A DNA stretch of 33,224 nucleotides from an uncultured Verrucomicrobiota bacterium (GTDB lineage: Bacteria; Verrucomicrobiota; Verrucomicrobiia; Limisphaerales; UBA9464). The stretch is taken from assembly GCA_903854475.1 (NCBI GenBank), contig CAINWP010000329.1:1-33224 (forward strand), given 5' to 3'. Below the pieces are notes generated by a model. The model saw nothing but the letters and a program-made list of their open reading frames with translations. It was not told the origin of the DNA and did no database searches. Both the position numbers and the translations under genes were made by a program. Positions 16,836 to 25,348 of the stretch are shown piece by piece (the first letter of the stretch is position 1; each line of letters starts with the position of its first letter).

Positions 16836-18269
16836 TTAGAGTCTGGCAACCAAATGGAAGGCGGCCAGCGAGAAGAGCATGCCGGCGATGCCCACGATGG
16901 TCTCGCAAACCGTCCAGGTCTTGAGGGTTTGTCCGACGCTGAGACCGAGGCTGTCCTTAACGATCCAGAAGCCGGCATCGTTGAGGTGACTCAAGAAGAG
17001 TGATCCGCAGCCCACTGCACAAATAATCAACGCCACCTGATGGGGATTCATTTCCGGATGGGCCGCCAGCACGGGCACCAGCAGACCCGAAGCCGTGGTG
17101 ATGGCCACAGTGGCCGAGCCCGTGGCCACACGGATGAAGGCCGACACCAGCCACCCGTAGAGCAGCGGGCTCAGGTGGGCCGCGTCGCCGGCGCGGCCGA
17201 TCGCCTCAGCAACTCCGGAGTCCCGCAGCACGCGGGCGAACCCGCCGCCCCCGCCGATCACCAAGATGGTCAAACCCACGGCACCGATGCATTGCTCGGT
17301 AAATTTCAGAACCTCCGACCGGGTGTAGCCGCACCGGGTCCCGAGCGTCACCGAAGCTATTAGCACGGCCAAGAGCAGCGCCAGGGTGGGGTGACCAATG
17401 AATTGGGCGGCCTCGCGAAGTGAGTGACCCTTGGGAAGGAGCAGTTCGGCCACCGTGGCCAAGAGCATGAGGATCACCGGGCTGAGGATGCTGAAGAGCG
17501 TCATACCAAAGCCCGGCAATCGGAACCGCGGATCGGTCGAGGTGGCTTTTTTCGGAATGGCTGGCGGGTTGGCTTGGACGCGGCCGACCACAAATTTCGC
17601 ATAGATGGGCCCGGCCACGGCAGCGGTCGGAATTCCAATCACAAAGCCCCAGAAGAGCACCAGGCCCATGTTGGCTTTGAGCGCCTCAACGGCCACCACG
17701 GGGCCCGGGTGCGGCGGCATGACTCCATGCATGACCGATAGGCAGGCCAGTAGCGGCAGCGCCAACCTCAGGAAGGGTTGGCGGGTCTCGTGGGTAAGGG
17801 TGAGCAGGATGGGCAGCAGCAGGACGAGGCCGACTGCGAACCAGGTGGTCAGGCCGATCGCCAACGCCAGCGCCATAATGCACCATTGGATGCGATTGGG
17901 GCCGAAGATCCGCGCCATTCGGGAAGCCAGTACTTCAGCGCCGCCGGACTCGGCCAAGAGCTTGCCTAGCATGGTTCCTAGGGCGATGACTCCGGCCGTT
18001 CCCGCCAGTGTGGCTCCCAGGCCATCTCCGAAGGACTTCATCACCCCAAGCACAGTGTAGGCGGCCGTCTTGCCTTCCGGAGAGGTGAGGACCTTACCGG
18101 CGGTGTCGCGCATCGGCACGTCCAGCAGCAGTACGGCTCCCAGGCCGACAACCAGAGACGCCATGAGCAGCGATAGGAACGCGTTCACCTTGGCCTTGGT
18201 GATGAGCACGATCAGGGCGGTGATCGCGATCAACGCGAGGAGGATCAGTTTCCAGTCCTGAGGATTCAT
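16836..18269 (-). CDS. gntP: GntP-family gluconate/sugar-acid:H+ symporter
   Basis: This integral membrane transporter of about 477 residues has a dozen or more hydrophobic segments. Recognisable GntP-family stretches include FGDGLGATLAGTAGVIALGTMLGKLLAESGGAEVLA, the MHGVMPPHPGPVVAVEAL loop, and VATGSATVAITTASGLLVP with GCGSLFLSHLNDAGFWIVKD near the end. The family imports gluconate and related aldonates with protons. The start is taken at 18269 (MNPQDWKLILLAL), since the 54 upstream codons are not membrane-like and run into the divergent gene region. It is co-oriented with the KDG-kinase-like gene, so uptake and phosphorylation of sugar acids are probably linked. Confidence 0.93.
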   Translation of the reverse strand: MNPQDWKLILLALIAITALIVLITKAKVNAFLSLLMASLVVGLGAVLLLDVPMRDTAGKVLTSPEGKTAAYTVLGVMKSFGDGLGATLAGTAGVIALGTMLGKLLAESGGAEVLASRMARIFGPNRIQWCIMALALAIGLTTWFAVGLVLLLPILLTLTHETRQPFLRLALPLLACLSVMHGVMPPHPGPVVAVEALKANMGLVLFWGFVIGIPTAAVAGPIYAKFVVGRVQANPPAIPKKATSTDPRFRLPGFGMTLFSILSPVILMLLATVAELLLPKGHSLREAAQFIGHPTLALLLAVLIASVTLGTRCGYTRSEVLKFTEQCIGAVGLTILVIGGGGGFARVLRDSGVAEAIGRAGDAAHLSPLLYGWLVSAFIRVATGSATVAITTASGLLVPVLAAHPEMNPHQVALIICAVGCGSLFLSHLNDAGFWIVKDSLGLSVGQTLKTWTVCETIVGIAGMLFSLAAFHLVARL

Positions 18270-18410
18270 GGGCTTGGCCTGCAAGGCTGGCAGGGAAACG
18301 GGACCGCGGGCAAGGGAGCGATCGGTGGGAAGTGTTTCAGGCCAAGACCTGAGGCTTCCTCGGTTCTGCCTCTTGTCATCGCGACGTCTGCCGGTAATCT
18401 GTCCGCCGAC
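18270..18410. promoter_or_regulatory. divergent intergenic region of gntP and the membrane protein gene
   Basis: The 141-bp region separates two divergent starts (18269 minus, 18411 plus) and must hold the promoters of both units. No specific motif could be defined. Confidence 0.4.
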
Positions 18411-19058
18411 GTGCCGGATCGTTTCCAACAACTCTACCCCTGGTTTTTTGCCTTGGTGGTGGCGCTGAGCCGTTGGCCGGGTCTTTTCCCGCCCAACTTC
18501 AGCGTCGTGTATTCCTTGTGCCTGTGCGGGGGCATGTTCTTTCCGGGTCGATGGGCGATCGCCCTCCCGCTAGGCACGCTGCTGGTGAGCGATGTCGCCC
18601 TCAACCTGTGGTACCAATTTGGCAAGGGGTACGATGTCTGGGACCCGGCTTCGCTCCTTTACATGGTGGGCAACTACGCCGGCTACGCCGTCTTGTTTTT
18701 GTTGGGACGCGGGCTGAAACCCCTCGTGCCGGGCACCCGCTGGCTGCGACTGCCTCCGGCCATTCTAGGCAGCCTCCTCGGGGTGATGCTGTTCTACGGG
18801 GTCACCAATACGCTCTCGTGGCTGCGCGATCCGGCCTACGCCAAGACTCTGGCCGGTTGGTGGACCGCATTGACCACCGGTTCAGCCGGTTGGCCAGAGA
18901 CTTGGAAATTCCTGCGCAACAGTCTGTTGAGCAGCGCCCTCTTCAGCGCCCTCTTTGCCGTGGCTTGGCAGGCGGATCCCTCGGAGTCTCCGCAGGAAAA
19001 GGGTGAATGCACCCCACCGGCCGAGGTCGATGGCGAGGCCGAAGAGCAGACCGCTTAA
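18411..19058 (+). CDS. membrane protein, DUF6580-like
   Basis: This 215-residue protein begins with a GTG and has about five hydrophobic segments. The stretch ALSRWPGLFPPNFSVVYSLCLCGGMFFPGRWAIALPLGTLLVSDVALNLWYQF resembles the DUF6580 group: a PNFSPV-like loop, then a glycine-containing helix and an LSD motif. These proteins are thought to be related to ECF-type substrate-binding membrane components, but the substrate is unknown. The C-terminus after residue 190 is acidic and cytoplasm-like (SPQEKGECTPPAEVDGEAEE). It ends 11 bp before the phosphodiesterase gene. Confidence 0.7.
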   Translation: MPDRFQQLYPWFFALVVALSRWPGLFPPNFSVVYSLCLCGGMFFPGRWAIALPLGTLLVSDVALNLWYQFGKGYDVWDPASLLYMVGNYAGYAVLFLLGRGLKPLVPGTRWLRLPPAILGSLLGVMLFYGVTNTLSWLRDPAYAKTLAGWWTALTTGSAGWPETWKFLRNSLLSSALFSALFAVAWQADPSESPQEKGECTPPAEVDGEAEEQTA

Positions 19059-19069
19059 TTAACGACGCC

Positions 19070-19543
19070 ATGACCGTGGGACTGATTTCCGACACCCACG
19101 GGTTTTGGGACGACCAAATCCCGGCCCTGCTTGCTGGGGTTGATCACATTCTCCATGCCGGTGACATCGGTGACCCCTCAATCCTCGCGAGTTTGGAACG
19201 GATCGCCCCAGTCACGGCCGTAATGGGCAACTGCGACGGCCTGCCTCTCGATGCACGCGAGACGGAGGTGATTGACCTCGGGGGATATCGCTTTCTGGTT
19301 CATCATATTGTCGATCCTCGCGCTCCGCACGACCGATTGGCCCGGAGCATCGATCACCATCATCCCGCCGTCGTGGTGTTCGGACACACCCACAAGCCGC
19401 ATGATTCCCGAGTGGATTCCATCCGTTACCTCAATCCGGGCTATGCCGGGCGGATCCGCTTCAACCAACCCCGCAGTCTGGCCATCCTCGATTTGGGCGA
19501 TCCAGCCCTGCCGATGCGCCTGATCGATTTGGGAATGGTGTGA
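19070..19543 (+). CDS. YfcE/MJ0936-type metallophosphoesterase
   Basis: This is a calcineurin-like phosphodiesterase of the small YfcE group (157 residues). The metal-binding motifs are in order: LISDTHG (Asp8, His10), HAGDIGD (Asp32), MGNCDG (Asn54-Cys-Asp, where GNHD or GNCD is expected), and GHTHKPH. The chain closes with the typical YLNPGYAGRIRFNQPRSLAILDL, a family-specific SLNPGS-like segment. The start is the ATG at 19070, 11 bp after the previous stop, because the protein core begins immediately. It probably hydrolyses phosphodiesters in the cytoplasm; the natural substrate is not known. Confidence 0.9.
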   Translation: MTVGLISDTHGFWDDQIPALLAGVDHILHAGDIGDPSILASLERIAPVTAVMGNCDGLPLDARETEVIDLGGYRFLVHHIVDPRAPHDRLARSIDHHHPAVVVFGHTHKPHDSRVDSIRYLNPGYAGRIRFNQPRSLAILDLGDPALPMRLIDLGMV

Positions 19544-19634
19544 ACCTTTGCACGCTCTCGTACCCGACCGATTGAATCGCTTTGACGACCCCGTCGTCCG
19601 CTTGCACGTTGATCGCAGTTCAACTCTGAGAATT

Positions 19635-20030
19635 ATGAGCCTGAAAATCGCTTCCGCCGCTGTTCTGTCCGCCGCCTTGGGTTTGTCGGCCGCCGACTTT
19701 GATGCCAGCAAATTGCCGCCGGTTTCCACCAAACAGGGCGTGACCTATGAGAAGGACATCAAGCCCCTCTTCGAACGCTCCTGCTTCAAGTGCCACGGGC
19801 CTGAGAAGCAAAAGGCAAAGCTGCGGTTGGACTCCCTAGAGGCCACCCTCAAAGGCGGCGCCGACGGAGCGGGTTTCGAGAAGGGTGCCAGCGCCAAGAG
19901 CACCTTCGTGGCCAGTGTCGCACGATTGATGTCCGAAGACGAAAACATGCCCCCGGAAGGCAAGGGGCAGGCCTTCAGCAAAGAAGAGGTCGGTCTGCTT
20001 CGGGCCTGGATTGATCAGGGCACGAAGTGA
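19635..20030 (+). CDS. exported c-heme protein of the PSCyt type
   Basis: This 131-residue protein has a signal peptide (MSLKIASAAVLSAALGLSAA, cleavage after about residue 20). One heme c motif CFKCH (Cys50, Cys53, His54) lies in ITYEKDIKPLFERSCFKCHGP-like context (here VTYEKDIKPLFERS, then CFKCHGPEKQKAKLRLDS). This is the planctomycete/verrucomicrobial PSCyt1-type arrangement, in which a single c-heme domain often precedes DUF1549/DUF1553 domains in large proteins. Here it stands alone. MPPEGKGQAFSKEEVGLLRAWIDQG gives a Met that could be the second axial ligand. The frame extends upstream to 19548, but the signal peptide fixes the start. Confidence 0.88.
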   Translation: MSLKIASAAVLSAALGLSAADFDASKLPPVSTKQGVTYEKDIKPLFERSCFKCHGPEKQKAKLRLDSLEATLKGGADGAGFEKGASAKSTFVASVARLMSEDENMPPEGKGQAFSKEEVGLLRAWIDQGTK

Positions 20031-20168
20031 GTCGAGTGATTGGGTTATTAATCCGCCTTCGGTTCGCCGCTGCAGGGTTTAGTCTCCAGCAACGGCGGGC
20101 TGCTCCATTCACCGTTCCTTTCACCGTTCCTTCATCCATCCCGTTGTTCGTTTCAGCCTGACAATCAT

Positions 20169-21254
20169 ATGCTCGCACTTCGGGAATTTCATGCCGAACA
20201 GGATGCCGTTTTTACCGAACTCCAATCCATGGAAGCGGTGGCGCACTACGGCGATGTCGCCGCCGAATACTCGGCGATCCAGAACTCGGTCGGTGTGGCT
20301 GATCTGAGTTTCCGGGGTCGCCTGTGTCTTCTGGGGACCGATCGGGTGCGCCTGCTGCATGGTCAGGTGACCAATGACATCAAGGCGCTTCAAGCGGGGC
20401 AGGGGTGCTACGCCGCCTTTACCTCGCCCAAGGGACGGATGCAGGCCGATGTCCATGTCTATGCCCTGGCTGATGAGTTGTTGCTCGATGTTGAGCCCGG
20501 CCTGACTCAGAGCCTCATTGAGCGGTTGGATCATTACATCGTCTCCGATGATGTTCAGGCCGTTGACGTGGCCGAGCACTACGGACTGTTTTCCTTTCAA
20601 GGTCCCAAAGCCCTGGAGGTTCCCGGTCTTTTGGATCCGGGACTGACGTTGGCTCTGCAGAGCCACGGCATCGTTCACCGGCCAGATCCTGAACTGGGCG
20701 ATCTTTACTGGGTGAACCATGCCCGCACTGGCAGTCAGGGGGTTGATGTGTTCGTCCCGACCGCGGCTCTGGGCATGGTTTGGGACAAGCTTTGTTTGGC
20801 CGTGCGATCCGTAGGAGGCAGGCCCGTGGGGTGGTCCGCCCTAGATCTGGCCCGCATCGAGGCGGGGATTCCGCGCTTCGGTGTGGACATCGATGAGAAC
20901 TACTTGCCGCCGGAGGCGGGGCTCGACCGCGACGGCATCAGCTACACCAAGGGCTGCTATATCGGTCAGGAGACCATCGCCCGGATCCGGACCTATGGCC
21001 AAGTGACTAAGGCGCTGCGGGGTTTGCGCTTTGAGTCCGCTGCCCCGATGCCCGTCCGAGGGGACAAGATCCTCCACAATGGCCGTGAGGTGGGTTCCCT
21101 CACCAGTGTCATCCAATCCCCCCGGCTTGGGTGTCCCATCGCTCTGGGGTATGTCCGTAAAGAATGCAACGCCCTGGGCACCGCACTCATGGTCCGTTCC
21201 GCCTCGGGCGCCGAGATCCCGGCGACGATCGTGCCGCTGCCGTTTTCGGCCTGA
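20169..21254 (+). CDS. ygfZ: YgfZ/GcvT-like folate-binding protein
   Basis: This belongs to the YgfZ/IBA57 branch of the GcvT fold, which supports assembly of some iron-sulfur enzymes using tetrahydrofolate. The signature KGCYIGQETIARIRTYGQV (residues 261-279) contains the conserved K-G-C-x-x-G-Q-E with Cys263. The N-terminal half shows LHGQVTNDIKAL and AFTSPKGRMQADVHVY, typical of the family. The length of 361 residues is normal for this branch. It is transcribed alone, with 138 bp of non-coding DNA upstream and 132 bp downstream. Confidence 0.93.
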   Translation: MLALREFHAEQDAVFTELQSMEAVAHYGDVAAEYSAIQNSVGVADLSFRGRLCLLGTDRVRLLHGQVTNDIKALQAGQGCYAAFTSPKGRMQADVHVYALADELLLDVEPGLTQSLIERLDHYIVSDDVQAVDVAEHYGLFSFQGPKALEVPGLLDPGLTLALQSHGIVHRPDPELGDLYWVNHARTGSQGVDVFVPTAALGMVWDKLCLAVRSVGGRPVGWSALDLARIEAGIPRFGVDIDENYLPPEAGLDRDGISYTKGCYIGQETIARIRTYGQVTKALRGLRFESAAPMPVRGDKILHNGREVGSLTSVIQSPRLGCPIALGYVRKECNALGTALMVRSASGAEIPATIVPLPFSA

Positions 21255-21386
21255 CTATTCTCCACCCCTGGGTCGAGTAGTCGGGTTCGATGGTCTGACT
21301 TGGGATGGCTGGCCTCGTGAAAAACTTGAGGGCTAGCGTGCCGCTTCGCTTGACCGAACGGCTGGTTCTGGCGGAAATCTTCTCCG

Positions 21387-22118
21387 ATGCCTATTCGTTC
21401 CCTCCTCCGCGCCGGTGCTGTGGCCCTGGCGGTCGCCTCCTTGGCCTTCACCGGCTGCAAGGCCACCATTAAAGATCCTAAGACCGAAGGCTACGTGCCG
21501 ATCTTCGATGGCAAGACGCTTGCCGGCTGGGCGGGACGTTCCGACTTGTGGACCGTCAAGGAAGGACTCATCACGGGCACCACCCACCGGGATCATCCGA
21601 TTGCTGGAAACACCTTCCTGGTCTGGACCAATGGCACCGTGTCCAATTTCGAACTGCGCTTGCAGTACCGCATTTTCAACGGCAACTCCGGCATTCAGTA
21701 CCGCAGCAAGTTGGTGGACGCCGACAAGTTCGTGGTGGGCGGATACCAGGCGGATTTCGAGGCCGGCAAGACCTACAGCGGCATCCTCTATGAAGAGCGC
21801 GGCCGTGGTATTTTGGCCGAGCGCGGTCAGCGCACGGTTATCACCGACGAGGGCGGCAAGACCAAGGTCACCGTGGTGGGCAAGCTCGCCGACTCCAAGG
21901 AACTCCAGGCCAGCATCCATGACGAGCAATGGAACGACTACCTCATCGTCGCCGATGGCAATCACCTCATGCATTTCATCAATGGCCGCATGACCGTCGA
22001 TGTCGTCGACCAGCAGTCCGCCAAGGCCGCCAAGGAGGGCATCCTCGCTCTTCAAATCCACGCCGGCCCGCCGATGGTGGTGCAGTTCCGCGACGTGAAG
22101 ATTAAGAAGCTGCCGTAA
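21387..22118 (+). CDS. DUF1080 (3-keto-disaccharide hydrolase-like) lipoprotein
   Basis: The N-terminus is a lipoprotein signal with the lipobox AFTGC (Cys24). The rest is one DUF1080 (PF06439) beta-sandwich domain: GYVPIFDGKTLAGWAGRSDLWTVKEGLITG, NFELRLQYRIFNGNSGIQYRSK, YSGILYEERGRGILAERGQ, and the ending GILALQIHAGPPMVVQFRDVKIKKL. Members are abundant in Verrucomicrobiota and Planctomycetota; some hydrolyse 3-keto-glycosides, others have unknown activity. The protein should be anchored to a membrane facing the periplasm. It is followed by a strong terminator. Confidence 0.93.
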   Translation: MPIRSLLRAGAVALAVASLAFTGCKATIKDPKTEGYVPIFDGKTLAGWAGRSDLWTVKEGLITGTTHRDHPIAGNTFLVWTNGTVSNFELRLQYRIFNGNSGIQYRSKLVDADKFVVGGYQADFEAGKTYSGILYEERGRGILAERGQRTVITDEGGKTKVTVVGKLADSKELQASIHDEQWNDYLIVADGNHLMHFINGRMTVDVVDQQSAKAAKEGILALQIHAGPPMVVQFRDVKIKKLP

Positions 22119-22167
22119 GACGGGCACAGACACGGGAAACTCCTCGTGTCATTGAGAGTTCGTTCAT

Positions 22168-22199
22168 CGGGGCGAGGGAAACCTTGCCCCGATTTTTTT
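22168..22199 (+). terminator. rho-independent terminator after the DUF1080 gene
   Basis: CGGGGCGAGG, loop GAAA, CCTTGCCCCG makes a 10-bp stem with one G-U pair, followed by A and seven T. It lies 50 bp after the DUF1080 stop. Confidence 0.92.
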
Positions 22200-22228
22200 C
22201 TGCTGCGGGTTTGTTGAAGAAGGACGAG

Positions 22229-22304
<76 letters not shown>

Positions 22305-22437
22305 GACCGTGAAGCGTCCTGTCCAGATGAAACGGGGGAGTGCAACCCTGGACCGTTCTGCGGACAGAATAGGTATCCCAATGTCCAGCGCTCCTGCAAG
22401 CATCCCGTCCGGTCGTATGGACCGGTCGGTTAACGGT

Positions 22438-22620
22438 TTATGGATTCGGAGAGGCTTGGGTCGACCGTGTGTCGCGGCTGCCGGTTTGGAGCAAGTGATG
22501 CAGCACTGCACCGGCACCAAGGGTACCCAAGGCGGCCAGCAGCACTGCGGGGCGTTGAACGATGACGAAGACAATCATCCAGCAGCTCAGTGCGGCGAAG
22601 AGGGGGCGATAGGGTTTTGG
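22438..22620 (-). pseudogene. C-terminal remnant of an APC-type permease
   Basis: Downstream of uxaA, a minus-strand frame reads RPRGPKPYRPLFAALSCWMI, then VFVIVQRPAVLLAALGTLGAGAVLHHLL before a short polar tail and stop. This resembles the last membrane helices of amino acid/polyamine permeases (a PYR-PLxP loop followed by two helices with QRP). There is no start codon outside the uxaA overlap and no upstream part of a transporter, so it is read as a truncated leftover. The alternative is a small one- or two-helix membrane protein starting at an internal Met. The rest of 22305-22437 holds no gene. Confidence 0.45.
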
Positions 22621-22639
22621 GCCTCTCGGTCGAAGCGGT

Positions 22640-24175
22640 TCAGAAGACCGGGCCCAAGGGCCAGGGGGCGAACTCCTCGTCGCCAATGCCAGCGTGCTCG
22701 CTCTTGGTGCGCTCGCCATTGGCCGCAGCGAGGATGGCCTCGAAGATGCGTTGTCCCACTTGGGGAATAGTTTCCTCGCCATCCAGAATCGTGCCGGCAT
22801 TGAGGTCGATGTCGCCTTCCATCCAGCGGTAGAGCGGTGTGTGTGTGGACACCTTAATGCAGGGAGCCGGCTTGCAGCCGTACACACTGCCGCGACCCGT
22901 GGTGAACACTCCCACGTTGCAGCCGCCGGCCACCAATCCCGTCATGCTCACCGGGTCGTAGCCGGGCGTATCCATGAAGCACAGGCCGGGCCCGGTGATC
23001 GTTTGGGCATACTGCAGCACCGACATGAGCGGGGCTTGGCCGCCTTTGGCCACGGCGCCGAGGCTCTTTTCGAAGAGGGTCGTCAGGCCGCCCTCTTTGT
23101 TGCCGGCCGAGGGGTTGTTACTCATCGAAGCCCCGTGCTTCCGGGCATGGTCTTCCCACCAGCGAATCCGTTCGAGCAGCGCATCGGACACCTCTCGGCT
23201 CACCGCGCGACGGGTGAGCAGGTGTTCGGCCCCATAAATCTCCGGGGTCTCGGCCAAGACCGTCGTGCCGCCGTGGCGAATAATTTGGTCGGAAGCCCAT
23301 CCCAGGGCCGGGTTGGCGGTGATACCGCTGTGGCCGTCGGAACTGCCGCAGTTCAAGGCGACGAGCAGGCGGCTCAGTGGCTGGGTCGAACGGCGCTGCG
23401 CGGCGACCGCCGGCAACAGGCCGGCAACGGCCTTCACGGCGTCCTCCACGGTCCGGGCCATCCCGCCCTGTTGCTGGATGTTCAACACCAGCGGGGGTTC
23501 CCCACCGCCCTCCGGTTGGTCGAGCCCGTGCCGGCGCACCAGCGCGGCCGCCTGGTTGGTCTCGCACCCGAGGCCGATGATCACGTAGGCGCCGATGTTG
23601 GGATGGCGGGCGATGCCGGCCAGCACGCGCTGGAGGATCTCCGTGCCCTGGTCGGCGGTGGCGCAACCGGCCTTGTGGGTGAAGGCCACCACGCCGTCCA
23701 CGCCGGGGAAGTCGCGTCGCAGCGCCTCGGGCGTGAACCGCCGAGCCACGAATTGAGAGACGCTGGCCGAGCAGTTCACCGACGAGATCACCGCCACGTA
23801 GTTGCGCGTGCCGGCCCGGCCGCCCGGGCGCGTGAAGCCCTGGAAGGTGCGCCGTTCCGCCTCGGGCAGGAGGTCCCATGGCGCGGTGGGAGCCACGAAA
23901 TGGTCGCCCGTGGCCAGTTCGCCGGTGTCGACATTGTGCACATGCACATGGGCCCCGGCCGGGATGTCCACCGAGGCGCGGCCGATGAACTGCCCGTACT
24001 TGCGGATGGGGCTGCCCTGGGCCAGCGGATGGAGCGCCACCTTGTGCGCGGCCGGGATCGCCCCGGTCAGCCGGAGGTGGCCAGCCTGCTCGCCGGCCAG
24101 CAGCCGTCGCCGGGCCACGGCGACGTCGTCGTCGGGATGAAGCCGGATCAGCACCTCGTCTTGGTTCGCGCTCAT
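22640..24175 (-). CDS. uxaA: UxaA-family altronate dehydratase (copy 1, complete)
   Basis: UxaA dehydrates D-altronate to 2-keto-3-deoxygluconate, the substrate of KDG kinase. The N-terminal SAF domain spans about residues 1-95 (DEVLIRLHPDDDVAVARRRLLAGE, HKVALHPLAQGSPIRKYGQFIG). The large domain follows, with GGRAGTRNYVAVISSVNCSASV, FTHKAGCATADQG, GLGCETNQAAAL, NCGSSDGHSGITANPALGWASD, then SNNPSAGNKEGGLTTLFEKSLGAVAKGGQAPL and the final TKSEHAGIGDEEFAPWPLGPVF. The start is set at the ATG 24175 (MSANQDEV); a GTG 15 bases upstream is in frame. A paralogous C-terminus lies at the right end of the window. Confidence 0.93.
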   Translation of the reverse strand: MSANQDEVLIRLHPDDDVAVARRRLLAGEQAGHLRLTGAIPAAHKVALHPLAQGSPIRKYGQFIGRASVDIPAGAHVHVHNVDTGELATGDHFVAPTAPWDLLPEAERRTFQGFTRPGGRAGTRNYVAVISSVNCSASVSQFVARRFTPEALRRDFPGVDGVVAFTHKAGCATADQGTEILQRVLAGIARHPNIGAYVIIGLGCETNQAAALVRRHGLDQPEGGGEPPLVLNIQQQGGMARTVEDAVKAVAGLLPAVAAQRRSTQPLSRLLVALNCGSSDGHSGITANPALGWASDQIIRHGGTTVLAETPEIYGAEHLLTRRAVSREVSDALLERIRWWEDHARKHGASMSNNPSAGNKEGGLTTLFEKSLGAVAKGGQAPLMSVLQYAQTITGPGLCFMDTPGYDPVSMTGLVAGGCNVGVFTTGRGSVYGCKPAPCIKVSTHTPLYRWMEGDIDLNAGTILDGEETIPQVGQRIFEAILAAANGERTKSEHAGIGDEEFAPWPLGPVF

Positions 24176-24245
24176 GGTGTAGGCTTTCACCTTGAGCCGG
24201 CCCCGGACCCGGGGCCAGAGCGATTCCTCGGACGGCGACGGATCA

Positions 24246-24383
24246 TCAGTTCGCCTGTGGATTCGGGGGGGGCGTGTTGAGGTAGAGTTTTCCGGTCTCC
24301 GAATCCTCGGTGTTTTCTGCGAGGAGGGCAGAGATCAGGCGCAGGAGCGACGCCTTGTTTGGGAAGACCCGCACGACGCGGGG
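24246..24383 (-). pseudogene. IS256-type transposase C-terminal remnant
   Basis: The minus-strand frame reads PRVVRVFPNKASLLRLISAL, then LAENTEDSETGKLYLNTPPP and a stop. This matches the very C-terminus of IS256/mutator transposases (R-VVRIFPN-x-S-LRL-x-x-A-L, then a W/S-E-x-W-x-TG-x-YL-N motif, here SETGKLYLN). Nothing of the catalytic DDE domain is present nearby, and no inverted repeats were identified. It is a relic of an insertion next to uxaA copy 1. The remaining part of 24191-24470 has no other recognised feature. Confidence 0.7.
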
Positions 24384-24470
24384 GCAGCCCGCTTGAACCT
24401 TGAATCTTAAGACTCGGGACTCCCGACCGGTTGGTGGGGACACTCGCCCCCCCGGAGCGGAGGTTGGAGC

Positions 24471-25319
24471 CTAGCGGGCTTTGGCGATGGCCTGACGGAA
24501 CTGCTCGGTCAGGGGATCGTGCATCATGTTGAGCATGTCGACGACGACCTTGTCCGCGGTGGCTGGATTGCCTCCGCCTGGGAAGGGAGGCTTCGGGTCG
24601 TATTCGCCGAGGAGTTGCATGCCCTTGGCGTAGAAATCGCCCCGGAACCGGCGGATGAGTTCGACGCCCAGATCGAGTCCGGCGCTGACACCGGCGGCGG
24701 TGATGCGGTCGGTTCTGTCGGTGACGATGCGTTCGCTGACGGGAGTGGCGCCGACGTCCTTGAGGACGTCGATGGTTTGCCAGTGGGAAGTGGCGCGTCG
24801 GCCCTTGAGAAGGCCGGCGGCCCCGAGGATCAGGGAACCGGTGCAGACGCTGCCGGCGAGCTTGGCCTTGGAACCGCGGTCGGCGACGAACCGCCGGGTC
24901 TTTTCGTCGGCGATGGCGGCGAGAGTGCCGGTGACGCCGCCGGGGATAAGGAGGAGGTCCAGCTCTTCGGGGCAGTCGGCGAAGGTCATGTGAGGGCGGA
25001 TGCAGAATCCGCCGGCGGTGGCGCCTTCGCAGGGGACGATATCCTTGGTCTTGGCGACGAATCGGACAGTGGCTCCCATCATGCCAGCGAGGAAGTAGTG
25101 GGGACCGAGGGCATCGAGTGCGGTGAACTCGGGATAGACGAGGATGGCGATCTGTTCGGATCCCATGCGGAGCTGGGGTTGGGCGGCGTGGACGGCGGCG
25201 TTGTGGGTGTTGGTGGGGGCGGCCTGGGAAGGAGCGGCGCAGGTACCGGCGGCGGTGAGCGCGAGGAGGCGGATCAGGTCGCGGCGCGAGAGGGAATGGT
25301 CTTCCATGGTCATCAGCAT
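24471..25319 (-). CDS. Tat-exported DJ-1/PfpI-family protein
   Basis: The N-terminus has a twin-arginine signal (SLSRRDLIRLLALTAAGTCAA). The mature part is a DJ-1/PfpI class I glutamine amidotransferase-like fold: IAILVYPEFTALDALGPHYFLAGM, LLLIPGGVTGTLAAI, and the nucleophile elbow GSVCTGSLILGAAGLLKGRRATSHW with the reactive Cys. This elbow is the form seen in isonitrile hydratase (InhA)-like proteins and GATase1-AraC regulators, but no AraC domain is present. In-frame ATGs at 25319, 25313 and 25307 all precede the signal. It starts 30 bp after the pseudopilin stop, so it may be the last gene of the PEP-CTERM operon. Confidence 0.88.
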   Translation of the reverse strand: MLMTMEDHSLSRRDLIRLLALTAAGTCAAPSQAAPTNTHNAAVHAAQPQLRMGSEQIAILVYPEFTALDALGPHYFLAGMMGATVRFVAKTKDIVPCEGATAGGFCIRPHMTFADCPEELDLLLIPGGVTGTLAAIADEKTRRFVADRGSKAKLAGSVCTGSLILGAAGLLKGRRATSHWQTIDVLKDVGATPVSERIVTDRTDRITAAGVSAGLDLGVELIRRFRGDFYAKGMQLLGEYDPKPPFPGGGNPATADKVVVDMLNMMHDPLTEQFRQAIAKAR

Positions 25320-25348
25320 TGAAGGTTTGAGCGCGTTCGGGTGCGGGG

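Noticed and set aside
22694-24280. 528-residue open frame on the plus strand over uxaA
   Set aside because: Shadow of uxaA on the opposite strand; composition follows the high-GC antisense pattern and no family is recognised.
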